From assembly GCF_011386835.1 (NCBI RefSeq), contig NC_088809.1, positions 22,389,067 to 22,453,066 of the forward strand: DNA of 64,000 nucleotides, read 5' to 3'. The DNA comes from Chrysemys picta bellii (Eukaryota; Chordata; Testudines; Emydidae). The position numbers were made by a program, and so were the translations under genes. A model generated the notes under the pieces. The model searched no databases and had not been told where the DNA came from. It saw only the letters and a program-made list of their open reading frames with translations. Below, piece after piece: positions 24,201 to 36,205 of the stretch (positions within the stretch are counted from its first letter, which is position 1; each line of letters begins with the position of its first letter).

Positions 24201-24563
24201 ATCTCCAAAACAAACAACTGGGTGGGCATGGCAAGAAGAACCCATGCATGTGATAAGAAGATATTGTAGATTGTGGAGAAGATATCAGGGTTTCAGTTCC
24301 GATATCATGCTGCTTGTGAAGAGATTACTGACTTCTAAGGTTAATTTAATCTTTCACCTACCAATCACCACCGTATGTCTTAATGCAAAAGACAATGCAA
24401 GATGTGAGAACTGTGAATCGTGAAACAGAACTGTTCCTCCACCCCATGAACGGTCATAACAATGATTACAGTAAATGTCACTCTAAGGAGGATGTGAACC
24501 CATGGCAATATCGAGAGACGAGGCCTAGAGGTTTGTGCCTGGGACTGGGCATCAGGAGAAGTA

Positions 24564-24845
24564 AGGTTACTTACCAGTAATAGGAAATTTCTGTATACAT
24601 TGCCTCTGCCGTGTAAGACTTGTGGGCTTTGTCTGTGAACCACAGAATGATCCACGGCTGTCCAAGAAGTAGTCAGAAGCACATATATCCTTACCCCTTG
24701 AGGAATTCTAAAAAGACCCTCCCTTCTAATCATCTGCACATTCTTATTAACCTTAGCAGAGCCCAATCATAGTAGCACCAAAGAAGAAGGAAGGGATCAG
24801 TGTGGATCTGTAGAGGCAAGGTATTCAAGTTCTGGTAAGTAGCCT
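24564..24845. mobile_element. MITE with GGTTACTTACC ends
   Basis: 14-bp terminal inverted repeats: AGGTTACTTACCAG (24564-24577) and, on the other strand, AGGCTACTTACCAG (24845-24832), one mismatch. The interior is 282 bp in total and non-coding. No convincing target duplication (gagaagta versus ggactgga). Both ends carry the outward-facing motif CTGGTAAGTA, a near-perfect U2 splice donor. Confidence 0.72.
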
Positions 24846-24849
24846 GGAC

Positions 24850-25160
24850 TGGATTGCATGGAGGAACCGCACCACAAAAACTGAGGACAAGATTTTGAGA
24901 TGGAGACTATGAATGACTGTGTCAAATGCAGCAAAGAGGTCCAGGAAGATGAGGATGAGGTAAAGGCCATGAAATTTTGGCTAGGAAGAGGTCTCTGGAG
25001 ACCTTAGGGAGAACAGTTTTGGTGGAGTGTGGTGGGATAGAAATCAGAAGGGAATACAGACTGGAAGAGAACTCAAGGCAATTGTTGTTATCTGAGCACT
25101 CAGTGAATTGAGAGGTGATGGGAGGGAAGGGGATGGGTTACAGAGATAATAAAAGATGGA
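24850..25160 (-). mobile_element. L2-clade LINE fragment (RT motif A)
   Basis: The minus strand carries ILIFLDLFAAFDTV, the L2-type RT motif A region (usual form LLDLSAAFDTVDHS), around 24965-24905. It is preceded by 'gtctccagagacctcttcct', typical of the upstream L2 sequence. Frames are broken and the element is truncated on both sides. Confidence 0.72.
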
Positions 25161-25581
25161 CGCTAGACCCTAATAAATCTGAATACACAATTTAATCCAT
25201 TGTGATAGTCTCTGAACCAAAATGGTGAGGGCCATTAGATTTCTCAAATGCAACAAACAATCTATCCAATTTACTGAAGGGCTTGGATTCTGTCCAAGTA
25301 ATAAACAAGTGTCCTTACTCCAGCTTATGGAATCTGGCCTCCGTTGATGCATCATGAGGCTTAGGAAAAAAGACTGGAGGCAAAACAGATGGATTTAGGT
25401 GGGATTTTGTGGCCACGGTGGGTAAAAACTTAAGATGAAGTCACAAAGGCATCATGTCCTTGCAGTCTAGGCCTCTCTCGGGAGTTTCTGTCAGAAGGGC
25501 TCAGATTTCATTGACAGTGTAGCTGAAGCCACTAGAAATGCCAGCTGAGACGGTCTAAGTGCAGCCCAAAGAGATGGGGCG

Positions 25582-25603
25582 AAGGTGGCTTTTAAGCCAC
25601 CTT
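25582..25603. repeat. Short perfect inverted repeat
   Basis: AAGGTGGCTT and AAGCCACCTT, 10-bp arms around a 2-nt spacer. It may be the centre of an unrecognised MITE; nothing else around it is diagnostic. Confidence 0.7.
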
Positions 25604-27514
25604 TGTGTGAGTCAAGTTCTGAGCTTCTCGATGGGGCTGATGTGTTTCCTTGTATAAAGCAGAGCAGCCAGGGAATGCTTTATAAAGCAGCAGAGTACTG
25701 AATTGATGAATAAATATGTCACCACCTCGTTAGAAACTTTCCCTCGTGGATGCAAGGAGATTGAGGAATCAGTACTGAAGCATGGTAGGCTGCAAGCACT
25801 GCCAGACAGACCCTGACAGCAGCCAGAGATCATCCCAGCCCCAGCAGAAATAAAAAGTAAACCAAGGATGAAACTGGGATCAGACAAGTAACAGGCTCAA
25901 CATTTTAAAGCATGGACAAATCTGGGGACTATCGCCTCTTCAAACGGGAAGGTTTCCTGGTCCCAAAACAGTACTTTCCAACCTAGGCAGAGAACTGAAC
26001 CAGTAAGTCCCCACAAACAAGCAGCCTGCTGAAGAGACTTCTGCTCTGGGTGCAATATCAGTACATGAAAGGGGACCTGGGATCTGAGGGAGGATGAACA
26101 GATATCTCTGGATAGGACTAGCAGAGCCAAAATCTGCTCATGGTTCTCTTGTTGAATCTTCCTTAGGACTTTGGAAAGGGAATGGGGAAAGTTGCATCTG
26201 CCAGAGAAACATGCAAGTTCAGATTCCTGTTCATTCTAGAGCGGAACCCGCCTCCTTACCAGCCCTTGATCTTCTGGGTGAAGCGGAATGAGCACGTGTC
26301 CCTGCATGCTCTCCATCATCTTCCCAACAGGGGTCACATCACAAGAATAAGAGGTGGGAGGAAGGAGAGTTCCAGAGCCACATTTCCTGTGGGCCACAAA
26401 CTTTATAAGGGAGGCTAACAGGTGGTCGTAGGTCAAACAGAACGTCAAGGCCATCTAGACTTGGGAGCTTCCCAACCAGGAGGCCCTCTAGAAGCAGAAG
26501 GGTCCACCTGTACTACAAATAAAGCACATTTCTTACTTCATGACTTGTTCCCACTGAACAGAGCCAGGTTCAAAGACACAGGAGCTCTAAACCAGAGAAT
26601 ACAAGCTCAGAGAGAAGGAACTTTCCTGAAGCCCAAATGCCCCCAATTAGGAAACAAGTGGGACTTGACTCCAGAGACTGAGCTGGGTCCTGCAGAAGTT
26701 CTGAGTGCACAGCGCTCCCAAGGATGAATCCAGTACGTGATCTGTTCAGAAAGCATCTCAGAAACCAGAGAATCCAGACACCTTAGATCCAAAGATAACC
26801 TTATCCTGCTCCTCTGACTGCCTAGGTACTGAAGAAACAAACGTGCTGGGGCGTGACTGTACTCCACCAGCATACTGCTAAAGCAGCAATGTTGCTCCCA
26901 GTGCCCTCAGAGTGCAGGCTGCACCTAGTCTCAAGTGTGCCAGACAACGGCACTCTGGTACTCCAGAGCCCTCAATAAATCCTCCAAATCTGGACCAGAG
27001 AGAGATTTCTTCCTCTTCAGTTGAGACACTAGAACGGCAAGCTGAGATTTCAGACTCACAGCATCTTGGTCAAATACAGAGACTATCCAAATTTCATCCA
27101 TTAAGGAAACTCAACCCCTCCATCCCCCCTTCACAAACCCAAGGCATAAAAGCCATGCAAGCATGAGGGGATCAAGCTACACTTTTTATTTTTTAAACAC
27201 TGCTCTTACTATGGGCTTTCCTATGGTACTCCTCAACAGAGGCTATGAGCACATCTTGGACTTTGCTAGACACATTGCAACAAGTGGCCACAAACAGGTA
27301 TCAATACACCCCTACAACTGCCAAATTCCGACTAAAACTGGTGTGGGTGGGAGACCATGAGAGCTGGCAGAAAGAGTGGAACTGAGGGATGGTTAGAGAA
27401 CAGACCCGTTTAACACCCTCCATTCCAGAACACTGCAATGGTGGGGGATACAGGAATGGTCTATTAATTTCTTACTGCTCTCAATAGTTTGTTGACTTGT
27501 TAGGTAAGGCTGTA

Positions 27515-27720
27515 ACTCCTAGAAGGGGGATCTGCAGAGGTATTTTTGGCTCTGGTACCAACTCCTACTGTCACCAAACAGCAAGTCAATTAACCTCCAA
27601 GCCTCAGCATCCCCACCTGTCAAGTGAGGATGACAATATTTAACTACCTCGCAGGGGCCTGTGAGCATCCGTCAGTTAACATTTCCACAGGACTTCAAAT
27701 ATTAGGAGTACAACACAATT
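27515..27720 (+). repeat. MIR-like SINE
   Basis: Ordered blocks 'agcaagtcaattaacctcc', 'cctcagcatccccacctgtc' and 'gaggatgacaatatttaact' match the MIR core and 3' half. Diverged. Confidence 0.65.
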
Positions 27721-28409
27721 GCTAAGTATTGTTTTTACCCATCACAGCTTTGAACTTTCAGAAGTCAGCATACAACTCCTGAAACCAGCCAGTAAAGACA
27801 CGGATAAAACCTGCGCCTTATTTTTGACTGGCGCAAGCTAGGATATTCCCAGGCAGTGCGTCCTGGGGAGTTACTGCACGTCTTGAGCAGCTGTTCCGCC
27901 AGAAAAGCACCCATTGGTCTTATTGCTTAAATACCGATAGGAGCCTGACGTCACTAGCAGCCAATCAGTTAAGCTGGTGGCCCACGTTGCAGAGCCAGTT
28001 CACAAGCATGCCCAGAAGCCTTCTCAGTGGTAGCAGGGTTTTGTATTTTATGCGGGGATTTCATGCAACAATAACCTTTCACAGAACACTTCTTTGCTTA
28101 ATCTCTGTGCTTGCAGGACAGAAGGTCACTGGTCCCCTGCGTTTTCTATGCACAGCGTGTAACGACAAGTCTCCCACAGCCTCCAGAAACTCTCAATATT
28201 CGACCACACCAAGCAGCTGGAGTGTGCTGCAAAAATAAGCGTTTGGGCATTCTTGGTATTTATAGGACACAACAGGAGCCAGAATGGTTCTGGCTCAGTC
28301 CCCTGGCTTTAGGGTGTGCACTACTGGAAAAGGCTGGCCTGGAGATCCCTCAAACTCTCTGTACCCAAGGATCTAATCTCAGCAATTTGGCATCACAACA
28401 AATCCTGCA

Positions 28410-28476
28410 TTTTGGCAGGGGGTTAGACTCGATGACCCTTGTAGTCCCTTCTAACCCTATGATTCTACAATCAAAG
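28410..28476 (+). repeat. CR1 or Cry-type SINE 3' tail
   Basis: 'gggggttagactcgatgacc' followed by 'cccttctaaccctatgattc' is a CR1-type 3' end in plus orientation (consensus about 'gggttggactagatgacctc'). Tortoise tRNA SINEs share this tail, so LINE and SINE cannot be told apart from this fragment. Confidence 0.7.
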
Positions 28477-31236
28477 GAAAATTTTGCTGAGAAAAGAAAT
28501 GATATTTCAGTCCTTACAGAACCTTCCATTCAGGATGAAACTTGCCCTTTGGGGTAGCCAGTCATATTCTCTCACCAAGTGCATATTCTGAAGGATGCTG
28601 CCTGAAAATACCTATCCAAGAGGAAGGTAAAAATCGAGCGGTGCATGATGACCTTACGCTCCAATTTCACCACACATTAGTTAAATTTCAAGCAAGTAAC
28701 TGCAGATTTCCCCTTGCTAGAGAATATGTTTCATTCATGTGGGTAACCAGCATGCCTGTGAATTAAGCAGGTCCTAAGCTTGAATCCAAACAGAAGAACG
28801 CAAGGTCTCAGATGTGGAAAAAAAACCTGACATCTAATCCAGTACACGGACAGTCAGACTGTGAGGGTAGCAACTGGAGTTTGTCAAACTCCTTCCCCCC
28901 AAACTTCTGCCGAGAAGCAAACGAGAGGCAGGTCTTCTTAAAAGAAAAAGGAATCCCCTCGCCACAGCAGGCAGACGTGAGAAAACGAGAGGAGAGTGCA
29001 TAGTGCATACATTTGTCTAATTAAGGTACCAAGAATCATTCAACCTAATGCCTGGCAGCTGATAGGTGCCAATAACTCAGAGCTGTAACCCTGAGGAAGG
29101 CTCGTGCTGGGTGACTGTGGGAGCCATGGCTCTGATCCCCAGAAGTGCCCCAGTGCCTTTTCAGAGCTCTCTGTTTGGATTTTTATGATCTTGAAAGGGA
29201 GACGGATCAAGAATAGTTATTAGGGCTGCAGACAGTGCTCCCTCCCCCCACTCAGCTCTGCCAATGCACTGGTGTCCTGACCCACGCTGGCCCCTGCTAT
29301 TCCAGTGCTGAGCTACCATCACTCTGCAAATGAAAGCCTACTTTGCAAAGATTACCATTATTATTTGCACTATGAAAGGTTAGTGTATTAACCGAATGCA
29401 CCACCTAGTAATTACCCCACAAAGCTATTTTCGAGCGGAAAGTACATTTGCATCCAGCACTTGCCTTTGCTCTGAACAAAAGGCAGGCACCACGGATCAG
29501 CTCCCCTCTTCTGTTGTACACAAAGATCTCTCTGCAAAGCACAGAATGTGTCTGAACCTTGCCCAAATGTGCATAAAGAGCTCACAGCAGCACCATACAT
29601 GGAGACTCAAGTCCCTAAGGCACAACCTGAACGGTGCTAAACTAGAAGGCAGAGCAACAGGGAAAAACAAGTTCAGATGGGTGGAGGTGAGTGAATCCCA
29701 ATTCCCAACACTCCACTTGATTCAGGCAGAGGGGCAGAAACTCAAACACAATAATAAGACTTTGTCTGAGGATCGATCCCAAAATAACTCCCGACTGCAG
29801 AGAGCACAAGGCTTGTATTAGAACAATTGCCCCCTCAAAAAAAAAAGGCACTTGTTGTTTCCCCCACATATTAAAACAATGGGAGCCCAATTCTGGGGTC
29901 TTTAATCTAGAAGAACTCCCTGTGACTCCACTGGAAAAGAGTTTTGCTTGATTAAAGCCCCCAGAATGTGGTCCTGAGAAACTAAGTACCTATGGAACTG
30001 GAGGGTGAGATGTAGTTGGGTAACTTGTAGGCAAACTCCTGAGATCTCCCTTCACAAGCCCCCCCCGCCCCCTCCTTCCCTTGCACGCTCACAATTATCA
30101 GTCTTCTGAGTCTGCCCAAACACAAGCACACACAACAGGGGCTAAATGGACTGGACTTAAAGGGAAAAGCACTTTGAGAGGCAGGTGCTCCGACAGCTCC
30201 AAGTGGAGAAAGGGGATTAAAATGAGCTCAGTGGGCAACCCGAGGCCAGGCTAAAGGGATGCTGGAACTGGAAACATGCATTAAGAGCAGCTGTTCACTT
30301 ACCATCTTGCCCACCTCCATGGCCAAGGGCTGCTCCTGGCTCCCTACCCTCGAGGAGAGAGCCGGCTCAGAAATCCTGAAGCTTGAAGATCACAATATCC
30401 AAGAAGAAGACAGAGCTTCCCCCCCCCACCCCCGTTCTCTGAATGCTCAGAGGCTCGGCCGGTTAATACGGTTCTGAAAAGCCCATACTGGCAACCTTGC
30501 AAATCAGCAACAAGCGCCGTCCGACTGGAAATGCCGGGGCAGAGGAAGCATGCAGAGAGGAAGGTCTGAAAGCAGGGCCAGCTTGCAGGCTGAGGAGTGC
30601 CCAGAAAAAGGCAGAATGGAGCTGGAAGCAAAGGCGAGGTGAGGGGCAACAAAGCACCAACTCCCACGCGCTCCAAACAGCCCAGGGATGGCACAGCCCC
30701 TTCGACCAGGAAACCAGAAATGCTCTGGCTCATCCGATATCAGGAGGAGGAAAAGAATCGGGTGGCTGGAGCCTGCCTGCTGCACTCAGCCACACGCTGG
30801 AGTGTGTGATTTGAATAACAAAAGAGCTTCTCTCTCCAAGCCAGGAGGATGGAGCTGCTATTCAGAGAGCCAGTGGTGGGAGAGAGAGGGCGTGAGCGGG
30901 TATGTGTGTGGCGAGGGGACCGGGGCTACTGACAATCAGACTCAGGAAGTGGAGGCAGGGCTCTCCAAAAAGTGGGATGGATTTGGTCTCCCTCTGCACA
31001 GATGCTCTCTCCTTCCCACATACTCACTCGCCCAGACGGGGGCTTGCAAGGGTTAGCAGCGTCTTTCCAGGAAAACTACACGGGGTTCTACAAAATAAAA
31101 TACCACGAGACCTTCCTTCTAAGAGTGTTTATTGCTGAGTCTTCTAAGCCAAAAAGCAGACGCGAGGGGAGGAGAAAGTGCAGAGGAGCAGCATAATGAG
31201 GGGGCTGGGCAGCCCTTCGGAGGCTGATCCACACAG

Positions 31237-31330
31237 TCACTCTGATGAAGTGGGCTGTAGCCCACGAAAGCTTACGCTCAAATAAATGTGTTAGTCTCTA
31301 AGGTGCCACAAGGACTCCTCTGTCTTTTTT
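31237..31330 (+). mobile_element. Penelope-like terminal repeat with hammerhead-like core
   Basis: Carries the block 'gaagtgggctgtagcccacg', then 'aaagcttacgctcaaataaa', 'tgttagtctctaaggtgcca' and 'caaggactcct', an abundant sauropsid repeat end that I associate with Penelope-like elements (from memory). Within it CTGATGA (31242-31248), a 6-bp hairpin GTGGGC-TGTA-GCCCAC (31250-31265) and GAAA (31266-31269) reproduce the hammerhead ribozyme core. This is followed by a mini stem AGC-TTAC-GCT ending in T-C. The rest of the element is absent. Confidence 0.6.
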
Positions 31331-31959
31331 ACAGTCACTCCAGTCTCAATGCCTTGAGCATTCTCGGAACACGCTCGATCCCACACTTAGGTTTTTGCAA
31401 GTGGCCTGGATGTCCTCTCGTGGGGAGGGCCAACAATCAAAGGTCTCTTCAGCCTAGGAGCAATCTTCACGGGAACAAAGAGGCAATTGGGCTGGCTACT
31501 AGAGTCCTAATGCTTTCGACACAGTTTGCTAGTGACTGGCTGCACAGTCCTTGCCCGACATTTCTGACTGGAAGGTGCATCCCTCAAAGGAGCAGGCTTG
31601 TGGAGCAACAAACAGAGGAGAGAAAATGCAGTAAAGAAACAGAGAAAATATTGATCTGCCTAGGGTGGGGGGGCTGAGCGACTTAATTAGTGTTCAGACA
31701 GCGCTTTGAAATCCTCAGCTGAGGGGCATTAGAGAAGGACAAAGGCTTATTATTGTGCTTCCTTAAATGCCCTAAAAATAGCCCAAAAGTAGATGGGAGG
31801 AAATAGAACCCACCACTGACATGCTGCCACTGCTTTGGGAAAGGTGGAGGGGTGGAGAAGAAACAGAGCAGTCATTTTGCACCGCAGTTGCCGCTTATGG
31901 TGAAAAAGAAGGTGCAGGAACAGGAAGGAAGTAAAAGGAAGAAAGGTCTTGTTGAAAGA

Positions 31960-32080
31960 AAAATACAGTCTTGTGGTTCCGAGTATGCCAATTACTATGT
32001 GACCATGAGAAATCACTCAGCTCAGTGGTCCTCAGTGACCCCATCTGGAAAAGAAGAATGCCACTACCTTCCTCCCCTGC
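31960..32080 (+). repeat. MIR-like SINE, decayed
   Basis: 'ccaattactatgtgaccatg', 'gaaatcactcag' and 'agtgaccccatctgg' follow the MIR order (tgtgacctt, caagtcactt, ccccatctg). Confidence 0.5.
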
Positions 32081-33479
32081 CATGAAACTCCCTACTGTTC
32101 ATGAGGAGCACCAGAGAAAATGGTATGGTTAATAATAAGGCGGTGAAGAATCCCATATCCCACTCACACTGCAGAGAGAATCCAGGGAGGTAGAATGCAA
32201 TCACCCATCTTCGCATTTAGTCCCTCATCCCCCCACCAGTTCTGAGATCTTCAGGAGTCCTCAGGCGTTCAGGTCCTCAATTTTACATCTCATTTGAAAG
32301 CCGACCCCCTCCAAGAGTGCTGTGTTCTCTAGCATCAGGGCATATAACTCTCCTTTGTATCCCTCCAGTTCAGTTAGAGGGCAACTTAGTCTGGGTGTCC
32401 GTACAGAACAGCTCAACAGCAACTGGATATTGGCACTGTACTTCACAGCTCTTTCACCCTAAAAGCACAGAAGAGGCTTGCAAAGGTGCTTGAGATGGTG
32501 CACAATGCCCCTTGCTCTCCCACAGCAAATGAACTGGAAAATTAAAGGGAAGGTGGCTCTGGAAGAGATACCAGAACTACATCTTCCTCTCTCCTGGCCC
32601 CAATCCCTCATTCAAAGTCAGCTCAAACACAAGAATTATGGCTGCTCAAGGTGAAGCACGTCCCATCAAATGAAATGTCTTCTGTTCCTAGTAAGTAAAT
32701 GTTGACAGGTTCCTACAGACCTTCAGGAATTCACCTGAAGCACCCAGCACAGAACATTAGCAAGGAGTGGTTTTAGACAAGAAGAATTTGGTCAGACTGT
32801 GAGTTAACACTGTGCCCCCATCTAGGGGGGACCTTGCCTCATCAAGGAAAAAACTTCCTATACTTGTCTCCACTTGGATTTTACAGCAAGATAGCGAACT
32901 CACATTAGTTATCTCCCTTGAAACACACACCTTTTTTGGTAGTGAAGTCAGTAACAGCCATAATGGGACAGCTGTCCAGTTTTTCCCCCACAATGAACTG
33001 GTGTTGACATGGTTCTGCAAGTGGGATGGGTACTGACACGCACACAATTGGGCTGAGAAGTAAGACCCATGCATGTAGATAACTCAATCATGTTTGACAA
33101 GCAGATCACAACTTGGCTACAAAACTAAGGCTGTACTTCTAGTGTAGACAGAACTTTAGTTCGAGGAGTAGAGCCCCTAACTCACGGGATCCTCATTCCA
33201 TAATCCTGGTAGGACATCAACAGAGGATTCCATAATACTCTGCAGTCTGCAACCAGCCCATGAGTATGTGGCTTTACTGGGATCTGTCCTTTGAAGTATA
33301 CATTTTGGCAGAGACACTAAATGAGAATTAGATACTCATTACGACTACTTGAGATAATTGGGTTGCAGTAGCACACTACCACCAAGAGCAGTCATTTTTC
33401 TTCCACTTTTGCTGGCACGAATACGTAGCTTGATTGCAAAAGGCAGCTCTGCAAAATCGTTGCACAGCACCCCTCATTT

Positions 33480-33686
33480 AGATTGCCTCTCCCTGCAGCC
33501 TACAAATGCATCTATGGCACCACTCCGGGCAACGAAATCTGCATCCCACATGCCAGGGACAAAGGGGGATGCAGCCATGACAAGGAAATCACCCCTGACT
33601 GGACCTGCCAAGAGTGTGGCAGTGTCTGTGCCTCCCATCTGAGCCTTGTTGATCATCAGAGGGACCAAGATGAGCTGTTTACTTGA
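33480..33686 (+). pseudogene. Zinc-knuckle-like ORF remnant, possibly of retroelement origin
   Basis: Open frame whose C-terminal third reads DWTCQECGSVCASHLSLVDH, followed by QRDQDELFT and a stop. The spacing C-x2-C-x12-H with the pattern CxxCxxxCxSxxxLxxH resembles the C-terminal finger common in vertebrate retroelement ORFs (CxxCGRxCxSRIGLxSHxR). The final His/Cys ligand is missing. No other domain is visible upstream and no splice context supports a host exon. Function not assigned. Confidence 0.35.
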
Positions 33687-33845
33687 TGGACTATGAATAA
33701 TGATACAGTGGGGGGGAGGGAGGGGAAGCTAAGCAGGCACCAGCACCAGCAGGCGGTTGGCAATTTTGGCTTAAAAAGTATAAGCAGTTTTAGCCACACA
33801 CTTCTCTCTGAAGCTTCTTAGATGAGTGATTTCCAGTCAGTAAAG

Positions 33846-34257
33846 CAGTGGTTCTGATCCTTTCCAGGTTACTGTACCCCTTTCAGGGGTCTGATTTTTC
33901 TTGTGTACCCCAAGTTTCACGTCACTTAAAAAATACCTGCTTACAAAATCAGACATAAAAATACAAGAATGTGATAGCACACTATTACTGACAAATTGCT
34001 GACTTTCTCATTTTTACCATACAATTATAAAATAAATCAATTGGAATATAAATATTGTATTTACATTTCAGTGTATAGTAGATAGAGCAGTATAAACAAG
34101 TCATTGTCTGTATGGTATTTTAGTGTGTATTGATTTCACTAGTGCTTTTTATGTAGCCTGTTGTAAAATTAGGTAAATATCTAGATGTGTTGATGTACTC
34201 CCTGTAAGACCTCTGTGTACCCCCAAGGGTACAAGTACCCCTAGTTGAGAACTACTG
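33846..34257. mobile_element. hAT MITE with perfect 8-bp target duplication
   Basis: 412-bp non-coding element starting CAGTGGTTCTGATCC and ending, on the other strand, CAGTAGTTCTCAACTAGGG. It is flanked by identical 8-bp copies CAGTAAAG (33838-33845 and 34258-34265), diagnostic of hAT insertion. The subterminal region is rich in 'tgtaccccttt/gggtacaagtaccc' motifs and the interior is AT-rich. Belongs to an abundant turtle hAT-derived family (from memory). Confidence 0.92.
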
Positions 34258-34779
34258 CAGTAAAGAATCCCACCCATTTCACTCCAGATCTAAAACTGTG
34301 TGTATACTGTAGCTGAAAACCACTCAGATTCCATAGCCACTTGAAATTTCACATAGCCCCAGGCACACTGTGATGCATTCAGTTGCTTTGCTTTACTCTA
34401 TGTAGGTCACTGTTTTAGAGTAAGCACCCCACAGAGTGCTTTTGTCATCAAAAATCTGCTGGGAACTGGTCCAAACATGCACAGGAAGTACAGAAGACAA
34501 CCTGTTAAGTTACGAGGGGATCACGGGTTTTAGAGGTAAATTCATACAAGTTTCCACTTTTAAGTTCCTTCTCACTGCAGCCTGTCTGAGGACAGCCTCA
34601 GAATGGGAGAATCCCCCACCACTGATGGCTGGCAGGTACGATATCAAAATATGGGAAATCCATTCAGTAGACTGAACTTAGAACCGGAGTATGAAGGACA
34701 TCAGCTTCGGTGGTTTCTGCTCTCCCAGTTTATACATGAACAGCTAGTCCTCCGGCCTCAATGCCCTCCTTGGCTTAGT

Positions 34780-35030
34780 AACGGTGATGTTCCTGAGTTA
34801 GCTCTGCCTGAGCCACCCCCCATAAAAATAGAGTGCAAGTGCCAGCTCCCCGAGTACCCGTCCACCACACTAGGTGTGTACTCGAGGTGGCTAGCCCCTC
34901 CCACTGTTTGCTTTGCCATAGCTACACTCTTCTTTTAGCACACTATCTCAGTCAGAGCGAGCGCAGATCTGTCTCCTCACACTGGGAATGACACCTTCAG
35001 CTTGAAGTGCAGAATTACCCTATGTAGTTT
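34780..35030. mobile_element. MITE related to the 45523-45825 foldback family
   Basis: 'catagctacactcttctttt' then 'agcacactatctcagtcaga' and 'gcgcagatctgtctcctcac' align with the right half of the element at 45523-45825 ('tttttagcaggctagcttga', 'cagccagcacggatatgtcc'). End positions are approximate and no target duplication was identified. Confidence 0.5.
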
Positions 35031-35329
35031 ACATAATAATATAAATGTCTCTAGTTCTAGTGTATGTGTATCACTGCCCTCTACTGGATAGTATGAGAAC
35101 TTCTCAACTTTGTAACATAGGTCCTACACAGCTAACAGATTCTTCTTTAGCTTAATTGGTTCTATGCTTTTGGTGTAAGAGGATCCAAGTTCTGGCCCTG
35201 CTGTTGCTGTGAAAGTTCAAGAGGCCATGGCACGCAACACAGCAGCTAACTAGGATCACAACTTTGTTGACACATTTAACTTATGAGTAAAGCTACGTTT
35301 TAGTCATGGGCAGAGCACGGAGACACACT

Positions 35330-35835
35330 GTTCCCCTCCCCCCAGGGGCGCGCTTCCAGGAGTGGCGTGGGGCCACGGCATGCAGGCAGCCTGCCTGAGG
35401 CCTGCTGCGCCGCCGGCCGGAGCCTGCACCTCGAACCCCCTCCTGCACCGCAACCCCCTGCCCCAGGTCAGAATCCCCTCCTGCACCCAAACTCCCTCAC
35501 AGAGCCCGCACCCCTCACCCTCTCCTGCACCCCAACACTCTGCCCCAGCCTGGAGCCTCTTCCTGCACCCAAACTCCCTCCCAGAAAGAAACTAATATAA
35601 CAGCTGTTCTAAGGTAAGAAGTAGGCTATTTTGAATTAACTATATTCTACATGTTTTAAGTCTGAAATGTAACCACAGAACGGCTTTATGTTAATTAAAA
35701 GGCAAGTTTAGTATAACGTTAATAATCTCGATGCCATAATTGTGGTCATTTTGTTTTAAATTAGGAAAAAGACGTGTATACAGGGGCCCCACAAAATTTA
35801 AATAGCCCCGGGCCCACAGGAGAGTTAATCCGGCC
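35330..35835. repeat. C-rich minisatellite-bearing repeat
   Basis: Imperfect repeats built on 'ctcctgcaccccaac(a/c)ccctgccccag' lie between 35435 and 35580. They are preceded by 'caggcagcctgcctgaggcc' and 'tgctgcgccgcc'. Near 35780-35832 come 'aggggccccacaaaatttaa' and 'ttaatccggccctgc', which look like the end of the same turtle repeat class. The C-rich array is the antisense counterpart of the G-rich array at 62340-62760. Confidence 0.6.
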
Positions 35836-36205
35836 CTGCATATTGCCACCAGTCCTGGACCGAAATCAGGAGACCAGTATGTGCCAGAGTCAGATATCTG
35901 CCAGCCCTGCATTTCTCCTCTCCATGCAGAGTCAGCACACTCATGTAGGAGAAGATACAGGACTGAGAAGCTACCTAATACACTGATCGGCTCCTTGGCA
36001 TGAGTGCTTCCCGGCAGAGTGCAGGTGTGTCTGGAGCCTGGTGAAGACCATAAAAAGGGCAGGAAGGTAAAGTGCATCTCGGCCTTCTGAACTACACTCT
36101 GCTGTCCCTCTGGGCTGCTGGTGATAAAGACCTTCCACAATGATGCCCTAAAGAAAGATTTGTCATCTTTATGGCCAAATGAGTCTGGGCGGAATGTATG
36201 GGAAC

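Noticed and set aside
27960..28240. Possible HIP1 first exon or promoter (moderately CpG-containing stretch)
   Set aside because: No HIP1 N-terminal residues (ending ERTQ before the junction) and no donor in the right phase.
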